Assembly: GCA_934409175.1 (NCBI GenBank)
Contig: CAKRVX010000114.1
Coordinates: 1 to 5,411 of the forward strand
DNA length: 5,411 nt
From: an uncultured Blautia sp.
GTDB lineage: Bacteria; Bacillota; Clostridia; Lachnospirales; Lachnospiraceae
Reading direction: 5' to 3'
The notes beneath the pieces were generated by a model. That model was not told where the DNA came from, ran no database searches, and saw only the letters and a program-made list of their open reading frames with translations. How positions within the stretch are numbered: position 1 is the stretch's first letter; the number at the start of each line of letters is the position of its first letter. This document shows, in pieces, positions 1-4,530 of the stretch. Made by a program: the position numbers and the translations under genes.

Positions 1-309
1 AAAGAAATGATCTTCACCTGCGACAACGTAGATGCAAACGAAGCATACCGCATCGGTCTTGTAAATAAGGTAGTTGCCAAGGAAGAACTTATGCCAACTG
101 CAAAGGCTATGGCAGCAAAGATTATTTCTAAGGGAAGCTATGCAGTATCTGTTGCAAAGGCTGCAATCAACAATGGTTATGACATGGATATCAAGAACGC
201 TGTTGAGATGGAGGCTAACCTGTTTGGCGTTGTCAATGATACACATGACAAGAAGGAAGGCATGGGAGCATTCTTAGAAAAGAGAGCTGCTACATTAACT
301 GATTTCTAA
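1..309 (+). CDS. crt: Crotonase / 3-hydroxybutyryl-CoA dehydratase, C-terminal part
   Basis: This is the last 102 codons of an enoyl-CoA hydratase/crotonase family gene, open at the left edge and ending in TAA at 307-309. The family hydrates enoyl-CoA or dehydrates 3-hydroxyacyl-CoA in the cytoplasm; in anaerobic Firmicutes the usual member makes crotonyl-CoA during butyrate formation. Visible family signs are the 'EAYRIGLVNKVV' segment that follows the catalytic core, the helix 'AVSVAKAAINNGYDMD', and the typical C-terminus 'DKKEGMGAFLEKR'. The two catalytic glutamates lie upstream, outside the window. The full protein is normally about 260 residues, so about 60% is missing here. A terminator follows within 20 bp, so this is the last gene of its transcript. 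The family call is firm. The exact substrate and the symbol crt are inferred, since other short-chain enoyl-CoA hydratases share this tail. Confidence 0.88.
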   Translation, partial: KEMIFTCDNVDANEAYRIGLVNKVVAKEELMPTAKAMAAKIISKGSYAVSVAKAAINNGYDMDIKNAVEMEANLFGVVNDTHDKKEGMGAFLEKRAATLTDF

Positions 310-325
310 AAGAAAACATATTATG

Positions 326-355
326 AGGCGATGGCGAGAGGCTGTCGCCTTTTTT
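326..355 (+). terminator. Rho-independent terminator after the crotonase gene
   Basis: AGGCGA at 326-331 pairs with TCGCCT at 345-350. Four further pairs inside (two of them G·T) give a stem of about 10 bp with a GAGAG loop. The right arm runs straight into a T tract at 350-355. It lies 17 bp after the crotonase stop codon. Confidence 0.9.
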
Positions 356-383
356 ATATTTATATTTATAAAAAATTATATAC

Positions 384-414
384 TTGACTTAAAGTATAGG
401 TTGCGTTTTATAAT
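384..414 (+). promoter_or_regulatory. Promoter with long 19-bp spacer before the AAA/nuclease pseudogene
   Basis: TTGACT at 384-389 and a perfect TATAAT at 409-414 are separated by 19 bp, longer than the usual 17 bp. A 19-bp spacer with partial dyad symmetry (ACTTAAAGT at 387-395) resembles promoters activated by MerR-family regulators; that reading is inference. The ribosome binding site AAAGGA (436-441) and the ATG at 451 follow. Confidence 0.6.
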
Positions 415-450
415 AAGAAAAGATGATCAGGAGAGAAAGGAACGTCCATC

Positions 451-1085
451 ATGAAGAAAGTCATTAGCATTGGAAAACAGGATTTTGCATATATAAGAGA
501 AAATGACTGCTTTTATGTAGATAAAACCAGTCTGATTAAAGAGTGGTGGGAGGGCAAAGATGATGTAACCGCACAGAATGTGTTAAAAGATTTGACAAAA
601 TATCTGGCAAAGTATTATGGAAAAAATGTTATTATTCTTCTGGATGAATATGACACCCCAATGCAGGAAGCGTATGTGCACGGATATTGGGATATATACA
701 ATCCGTGGTCAATTACAAATTTTTTGCAGGAGCGGCAGCAGCGTCCTTATTGGGCTTCGACAAGTTCCAATGGACTGGTAAATCAATTGATTCGGACAGC
801 CCCGGCGCAGACGAAAGAACAAATGGAAATTTAAAAGAAATGAACGTCTATATGAATGAAGTTGCACTGACGACGTTTAGTAGTTTTGACACGGGCACAC
901 ATCCATCGGCAAATGCACAGCCAGAGAGGTTTTATCATGGATTTGTATTAGGAATGCTGGTAGATCTGCGGGATGATTATGATCTGCGCTCCAATGAGGC
1001 TGCAAAGCGGCAGATATGGGAAAAGAAATATGATACAGAACTGATAGAACAGGGAGTGAAAAGAGAAAATATCCGGCATTGCTGA
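451..1085 (+). pseudogene. AAA-ATPase-like / PD-(D/E)XK nuclease family protein, multiply deleted
   Basis: This is a decayed member of the large 'AAA-ATPase-like plus PD-(D/E)XK nuclease' family (normally about 500-580 residues) that is abundant in gut anaerobes; its cellular role is poorly defined. The start at 451 has a good ribosome binding site (AAAGGA). Recognisable blocks, in order, are the N-terminal signature 'FYVDKTSLIKEWWEG' (residues 21-35), the Walker B segment 'VIILLDEYDTP' (60-70), 'NPWSITNFL' and 'RPYWASTSSNGLV' (to about residue 110), then a stop at 832-834. In frame 3 follow 'MNVYMNEVALTTFSSFDTG', 'ERFYHGFVLGMLVDL' and 'RQIWEKKYDTELIEQGV', ending at TGA 1083-1085. Compared with the family, material is missing near 571 (including the Walker A loop), near 694-699 (the AAA C-terminal part), near 834 (with a frame change) and near 996 (the D..ExK nuclease core). 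The product cannot be a normal enzyme. A 127-residue peptide could still be translated from 451-834. Confidence 0.85.
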
Positions 1086-1613
1086 CCGTCTTTCTTCATT
1101 GAAAGAAATGCTTGACGAACTATTTACCTACGCCAAACTCACAAACAGGGCGTATGAAGTAGAGCTATATCCGTGTGCTGTGAATGAAATCCTATTGAGT
1201 GTACTTTTTAGCTTCTATAAAGATATTAAGCAACGAGGCATGGAACCGCTCATTGCTGTTCCGGAACAGAATATATTGATTCAGGGAAATGAACCTGCAC
1301 TTCATCGCATTTTCCAGAATATAATAAAAAATTGTATGGAACACGGAAACATTATCTTTCGGTTTGCCTTACAACCGATACAGATACCGTACAGATTTGC
1401 TTTGAAAATGGCTATTATATACAGGAACCGATGGATGCCAGTAAGGTGTTTGACCGCTTTTATAAGGCAGACAAAGCAAGAAGCAAAAACGCAACAGGGT
1501 TGGGGTTGTCAATTGCAAAAGAGTTGGTAGAACGCCTGAATGGTTCTATAACGGGAGAGGTGATGGATGGTATTTTTACCATTTCTATTATTTTTCAGGG
1601 AGTAAAAATTTAG
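1075..1613 (+). pseudogene. Sensor histidine kinase, C-terminal fragment with frameshift
   Basis: This is the rear half of a two-component sensor kinase. It reads 'ADRLSSLKEMLDELFTYAKLTN' (the end of the dimerisation helices, after where the phospho-accepting H-box would be), then the N-box region '[16 protein letters not shown]' in frame 1. It then shifts to frame 3 as '[22 protein letters not shown]', followed by the F-box 'FDRFYKAD' and G2-box '[17 protein letters not shown]', ending at TAG 1611-1613. The shift lies at about 1345-1347, where one base appears lost between the H-G codons and the K-H-Y codons. The sensor and membrane region, the H-box histidine and any partner response regulator are absent, so it cannot autophosphorylate. 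It abuts the preceding nuclease remnant with no intergenic space, as if a deletion joined the two genes. There is no start signal of its own. Confidence 0.85.
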
Positions 1614-1662
1614 TAGACAGAAGTTTTGGTAATGGTTACGCTTGTAAAGACAGCAAATTATC

Positions 1663-1708
1663 GAAACATGGCAAGCTGATTTTATTGCAAGTCAGTTTGC
1701 CATGTTTC
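1663..1708. terminator. Long hairpin between convergent units, probable bidirectional terminator
   Basis: The arm at 1663-1679 pairs with 1692-1708 over 17 bp with a single G·T pair, leaving a 12-nt loop. It sits 50 bp after the kinase remnant on the + strand and 12 bp after the stop of the - strand DUF2798 gene, where a shared terminator is expected. The T tract is poor on both strands (TTTCTT on +, TTTCG on -), so efficiency is uncertain, but the stem itself is unambiguous. Confidence 0.65.
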
Positions 1709-1719
1709 TTAAAGTATTG

Positions 1720-2181
1720 TCAGTTATTTTTGAAAAGTGCCCGGAAAACGAAACGTACCAATGGACCTACAAAGAAAACCTGAATACACAAAGCCATAGG
1801 AAAGCAGATAACAGCAAGTTTTATCCATTGAAAAAACCAATCCGGTGTGATTCCATTATGTACGAAAGTCGCAAAAAGAGTAATAACCGGAACGATCTGA
1901 CATACGGTAAAACATTGAATGGCCAGGATTGTAAAAATGGGCGGTAAGCAATTTGGTTGGATGATCCGGAAGGCTAATTTTTTGGAAGTGTTTGTAATCA
2001 AGAAGAAAATCAGGCAGAAAACAACAATATATTCCAACCACATTTCACGAATTGCCAGAGAAAACGTCTGGAAATCAAAAACACCGCTGTTTAGTGAAAT
2101 GGTGTAGACGGTTATGCAGAAAACCATGCAAAAGACCATCAGAGCAGTAAAAATAATACTTTGAAATTTTGTTTTTGGCAT
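1720..2181 (-). CDS. DUF2798 family small integral membrane protein
   Basis: An intact 153-residue membrane protein. The start chosen is the ATG at 2181, which has AAGGAG 9 nt upstream on the - strand. An in-frame GTG at 2256 would add 25 residues but lacks a ribosome binding site and lies inside the leader hairpin. Four hydrophobic segments are visible at about residues 9-29, 49-65, 81-105 and 119-139. They form two similar halves, the tandem arrangement of DUF2798: 'PKTKFQSIIFTALMVFCMVFC' opens the first half and 'IVPVITLFATFVHNG' lies in the second, with the C-terminal signature 'FFVGPLVRFVFRALF'. The function is unknown; no catalytic motif is seen. The gene stands alone between + strand pseudogenes, with its own promoter (2307-2335) and an attenuator-like leader. 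Family assignment rests on recognition of the pattern and is fairly secure. Confidence 0.87.
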   Translation of the reverse strand: MPKTKFQSIIFTALMVFCMVFCITVYTISLNSGVFDFQTFSLAIREMWLEYIVVFCLIFFLITNTSKKLAFRIIQPNCLPPIFTILAIQCFTVCQIVPVITLFATFVHNGITPDWFFQWIKLAVICFPMALCIQVFFVGPLVRFVFRALFKNN

Positions 2182-2207
2182 AAAAATAACTCCTTTTCGT
2201 GGGAAAC

Positions 2208-2273
2208 AAAAAACGACAATAAATAGCAGTGGATGGCCACCGGACAAAAGCCACACCGATATTTATTGTCGTT
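2208..2273 (-). promoter_or_regulatory. Leader hairpin with T tract: candidate attenuator of the DUF2798 gene
   Basis: On the - strand, 2273-2260 pairs perfectly with 2225-2212 (14 bp, core ACGACAATAAAT) and is followed by six T (2213-2208, partly within the stem). It has the form of an intrinsic terminator about 25 nt upstream of the DUF2798 start codon. The 34-nt interior can form a second small stem (GTGG 2240-2237 with CCAC 2232-2229). Because it lies between the promoter and the gene it would stop most transcripts unless relieved, which suggests conditional readthrough. The signal sensed is unknown and I could not identify a convincing antiterminator pairing. The + strand side is also T-rich, so termination of + strand transcripts is possible too. 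Confidence 0.62.
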
Positions 2274-2306
2274 ATTTTATTTCAATATTAAATTGCAACA
2301 GAAACT

Positions 2307-2335
2307 ATTATATCATAAAATTAAAGGGAATGTAA
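2307..2335 (-). promoter_or_regulatory. Promoter of the DUF2798 gene
   Basis: On the - strand a perfect TATAAT (2312-2307) follows TTACAT (2335-2330) with a 17-bp spacer. Transcription would start near 2299, giving a leader of about 118 nt that contains the 2208-2273 hairpin. Confidence 0.65.
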
Positions 2336-2350
2336 GAGGAAAGAAATTTA

Positions 2351-2376
2351 GGAACGAGGTGCCTGACACCAGTTCC
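2351..2376. repeat. Nested inverted repeat upstream of the nitrilase pseudogene
   Basis: GGAAC (2351-2355) pairs with GTTCC (2372-2376), and inside it GGTG (2358-2361) pairs with CACC (2367-2370) around a CCTGA loop. It ends 16 bp before the ATG at 2393, so it could be an operator or an RNA hairpin near the ribosome binding site, or one copy of a dispersed intergenic repeat. Only one copy is visible in this window. Confidence 0.5.
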
Positions 2377-2392
2377 GTGGGAGCGAGATATC

Positions 2393-3054
2393 ATGAAACT
2401 TGCAATGTATCAGATGGCGAATGCGGGAAGTGTTAAGGAAAATCTGAATAAAAGTTTGAATACGATTGCGGAAGCAGCAAAAAATCATGCAGATATGATT
2501 TTATTTCCGGAGGTTCAGCTGACAGAATTTTTTCCACAATTTGAGGGGCAGGATAAATCAGCCTATCAAGTGGCTTTGGATTCTCAAATAGTAAAAGCAT
2601 TTCAGGAGGCCTGTAAAAAACATCAGATTATGGCTGTCCCTAATTTGTATTTAAAGCCGGAGGAAGGAAAGGACAATCATAGAGCGTATGATGCCAGTCT
2701 TTGGATGGATAAAGATGGATTAATTGTTGGAATACAGAAGATGGTTCATGTCGCGCAGGCAGAACTTTTTTATGAGCAGGATTATTATTTGCCGTCTGAT
2801 GATGGATTTCATGTATGGGATACGCCGTTTGGAAAAATTGGCATTGTGGTATGTTTTGATCGGCATTATCCGGAAAGTATCCGTACAGAAGCGTTGATGG
2901 GGGGCGGATTGCATTCTTGTCCCGACAGTGAATACAAAAAAAGAACCGATAGAACTGTTTGAGCAGGAAATTGGATATTGATTTGCAGCAGGCACGCAGT
3001 ATTCGCGCAAAGAAACCATATATGTCTTTAAGACGTAGAGAGTTTTACGTTTAG
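2393..3054 (+). pseudogene. Carbon-nitrogen hydrolase (nitrilase superfamily), frameshifted and internally deleted
   Basis: This was a nitrilase-superfamily amidase, resembling N-carbamoylputrescine amidase or omega-amidase types (cytoplasmic, hydrolysing C-N bonds; usual length about 280-300). The start at 2393 follows a weak GGGAG element. All three catalytic residues are still encoded: Glu40 in 'LFPEVQ', Lys116 in 'GIQKMVHV' and Cys154 in 'VVCFDRHYPES'. At 2899-2904 a run of six G replaces an expected five, shifting the frame; the unshifted reading ends near 2962. Correcting for one G restores 'GADCILVPTVNTKKEPIELFEQEI' (frame 3, about 2904-2972). Then roughly 60 residues are missing, and the genuine C-terminus 'DIDLQQARSIRAKKPYMSLRRREFYV' appears in frame 1, ending at TAG 3052-3054. 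The frameshift and the deletion together make restoration of function unlikely. The exact substrate cannot be told. Confidence 0.87.
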
Positions 3055-3071
3055 ATAAATCTACGCATGAA

Positions 3072-3101
3072 TAAAGAATCACGTGATTAGTCCGATATAA
3101 T
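3072..3101 (+). promoter_or_regulatory. Promoter with palindromic operator candidate for the 198-residue protein
   Basis: A perfect TATAAT lies at 3096-3101, with only a weak -35 match (TAAAGA, 3072-3077, 18-bp spacer). Between them AATCACGTGATT (3077-3088) is a perfect 12-bp palindrome. Its position in the promoter spacer is typical for a dimeric regulator binding site; a weak -35 would also fit dependence on an activator. Transcription would begin near 3108, just before the ribosome binding site at 3133. Confidence 0.6.
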
Positions 3102-3144
3102 AGACATAAGGGGCATGAAGGGCACATTTCACGGAGGGGATACT

Positions 3145-3741
3145 ATGAAAGCAGGAGAGGCAAGGGGAATCTACAGTTCTGTTCTAAAAACATACAATGA
3201 GCAGAAATTCAAATTGTCAAAGCAGCGGAATGAGTTAAAGGAACGGATGGAAAATACACCGGATGGCAAAACACGGTATGCTGATGAGGCAGCCACGCTG
3301 GAACTGAAATATAATGCGGTTGCAGAGAAATACGATGAGTATCAGAGCTATGTAAGTCAGCTTATGGAGCAGTGGAACAGCAAGTTCAACAGTGTTGTGG
3401 CAAAGCAGCAAGGGGAAGTGGCAAAAGATTATGGGGAAGAAATGGGAAAAATCATGACTGTAGCCAGACGCATCATGCATGGGGACCAGGTGCCTATGCA
3501 GGATGAGAAAAAGCTGATGGAATTTGATAAGGATCTATACATCATGGCGAAAAATGCCGGAATGATGGCACAACTAAAAGAACGTAAAAAATATGATTCG
3601 CTTTGGGAGGACGAGGAAAAGAAAGAGTATGAAGATCCGATGGAGGCAGCCGATGCAGAGGAAGCATTTGCGGATGGACCGGAAGTGGTGTCAGTGGAAT
3701 CGGTCATGGAGGCAGCGATTGGAGAGAAGGAGTCAGAATAG
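3145..3741 (+). CDS. Uncharacterised 198-residue charged, helical protein
   Basis: An intact gene starting at the ATG at 3145, which has a strong GGAGGGG ribosome binding site (3133-3139) at 5 nt. An in-frame upstream ATG at 3115 lacks this and is rejected. I do not recognise the family with certainty. Residues 12-36 and 46-80 are rich in K, E, Q and heptad-like leucine/valine positions ('LKTYNEQKFKLSKQRNEL', 'LELKYNAVAEKYDEY'), suggesting an antiparallel coiled coil. A more conserved-looking middle follows ('GKIMTVARRIMHGDQVP', 'DKDLYIMAKNAGMMAQL', about 101-144), then a strongly acidic tail (153-198). There is no signal peptide or membrane segment, so it is probably cytosolic and structural or adaptor-like. 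It is transcribed from its own promoter, and the next gene downstream is a pseudogene. A link to flagellar or cell-surface assembly is possible but only a guess. Confidence 0.85.
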   Translation: MKAGEARGIYSSVLKTYNEQKFKLSKQRNELKERMENTPDGKTRYADEAATLELKYNAVAEKYDEYQSYVSQLMEQWNSKFNSVVAKQQGEVAKDYGEEMGKIMTVARRIMHGDQVPMQDEKKLMEFDKDLYIMAKNAGMMAQLKERKKYDSLWEDEEKKEYEDPMEAADAEEAFADGPEVVSVESVMEAAIGEKESE

Positions 3742-3781
3742 AGGATGGAAAAATGTGTAAGGACGATTACCCACCAGTTGT

Positions 3782-4147
3782 ACGGATGAACAGCTTGAAA
3801 TGTTTAAAAGCGATTTCAAGGTTGTCGCACGTTTTTTCGTTAACAAAAGAAGGAACCCTGGCTATGTTGCGGATGACCCAACAGAAATCCAGCACGTAGA
3901 TGAAGTCTTAAAACTTTTATCTGTTATGACAGGGGACCGGGACTATGAAAAAGTTATATGCGATGAAATGAAAGGTCAGGTGAAGAACATGTGTGATGTT
4001 GCTGAAAGATTAAAAAATATGGGACGGCAAGAGGAACGTATCAATGCAGTCAAGTTTGCGATTTCCCTTGGGGCGTCTGAGGAGAAAATCCTTAAGCAGT
4101 ATTCCAAGGAGGAATACGAGAAAGCGTTGGCTCTTATGAAAGCCTGA
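3782..4147 (+). pseudogene. Rpn-family nuclease / putative transposase, C-terminal remnant
   Basis: This reads as the rear third of an Rpn-family recombination-promoting nuclease (PD-(D/E)XK type, usually about 300 residues). Similarity begins abruptly at 'TDEQLEMFKSDFKVVARFFVNKR' and continues through the family block 'IQHVDEVLKLLSVMTGDRDYE' and 'VKNMCDVAERLKNMGRQEERINA'. It ends in the small helical tail 'LGASEEKILKQYSKEEYEKALALMKA' with TGA at 4145-4147. The whole catalytic N-terminal domain is missing. The frame is open upstream only to 3761 and no ribosome binding site precedes the first ATG (3800), so it is treated as a 5'-truncated pseudogene. The tail is uninterrupted, suggesting the truncation is fairly recent or the tail has little cost. 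Translation of a 115-residue peptide from 3800 is conceivable but unsupported. Confidence 0.78.
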
Positions 4148-4231
4148 TTGTGGAAAGCAGAATAGTTTTTCAAATCAAGCAGCATAGATGCTGAAACGGT
4201 AGCGCTTGCACGATCAATTAAATAGGCACTA

Positions 4232-4267
4232 GATAAAAGAGTCATCCATCTGGATGGCTCTTTTATC
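4232..4267. terminator. Strong intrinsic terminator hairpin
   Basis: The arm at 4232-4247 pairs with 4252-4267 over 16 bp with one G·T pair and an ATCT loop. The core GAGTCATCC/GGATGGCTC is followed by TTTTATC. The A-rich left flank and T-rich right flank mean it could work on both strands. It closes the transcript of the 198-residue gene and the Rpn remnant. Confidence 0.85.
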
Positions 4268-4366
4268 GATCCTGATATCTGCGCGGATTTCGACAAACAG
4301 CTCATATGGTAAATTTTATGAAATTATCACTAAAAATTTTTATACCGCATGGTTTTCTTTTTCTGC

Positions 4367-4397
4367 TTGACAAATACCATTTGATTGTTCCTATACT
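4367..4397 (+). promoter_or_regulatory. Probable promoter of the secreted SLH-like protein
   Basis: A consensus TTGACA at 4367-4372 and TATACT at 4392-4397 are separated by 19 bp, which is longer than optimal. Transcription would start near 4404, leaving a leader of about 125 nt. The rest of the gap 4268-4530 is AT-rich and shows no gene. No c-di-GMP or other known riboswitch signature was recognised in the leader. Confidence 0.5.
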
Positions 4398-4488
4398 TTT
4401 TTGAAAATTCTGGTATTTCTTTTCTCCTATTTTTATTGCCATTCGTAAAAAAAGAAGTTATAGTGGTATCAGAACAAAGAAAACAGGT

Positions 4489-4504
4489 GTTTCCAAAAGG
4501 AAAC
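4489..4504 (+). repeat. Small hairpin just upstream of the ribosome binding site
   Basis: GTTTCC and GGAAAC form a perfect 6-bp stem around an AAAA loop, ending 13 nt before the GGAGG (4518-4522) of the downstream gene. It could stabilise the mRNA 5' region or tune translation; no known regulatory family is recognised. Confidence 0.4.
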
Positions 4505-4530
4505 CAGAGTATAAAGTGGAGGAAATGTAT

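Noticed and set aside
1702..2107. Two + strand open frames
   Set aside because: They are opposite the DUF2798 gene, which has transmembrane segments, a good start and family motifs; the + frames show neither.
2182..2256. N-terminal extension of the DUF2798 protein from GTG 2256
   Set aside because: It has no ribosome binding site, lies in the hairpin leader, and the family normally begins at 'MPKTKFQ'; kept only as a possible leader-translation element.
3034..3065. CGTAGA/TCTACG inverted repeat at the end of the nitrilase pseudogene as a terminator
   Set aside because: It has only 6 bp with a 20-nt loop and no T tract; too weak to call.
2720..3127. 135-codon open frame on the - strand
   Set aside because: It lies antisense to the nitrilase pseudogene, has no ribosome binding site and no recognisable protein pattern; the + strand shows clear family motifs over the same stretch.
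3235..3707. Two overlapping - strand open frames
   Set aside because: They are antisense to the intact 198-residue gene; the serine-rich translation of the second mirrors the acidic codons of the real gene.
3742..3781. Open reading 'MEKCVRTITHQLYG' right after the 198-residue gene
   Set aside because: It is only 14 codons, with no ribosome binding site and no recognised similarity.
3976..4305. 109-codon - strand open frame
   Set aside because: It overlaps the Rpn remnant, which shows family similarity in the + frame, and its 5' part runs through the terminator stem at 4232-4267.
4404..4530. Riboswitch in the leader of the secreted protein gene
   Set aside because: There is no conserved core of a known class, only one small 6-bp hairpin.
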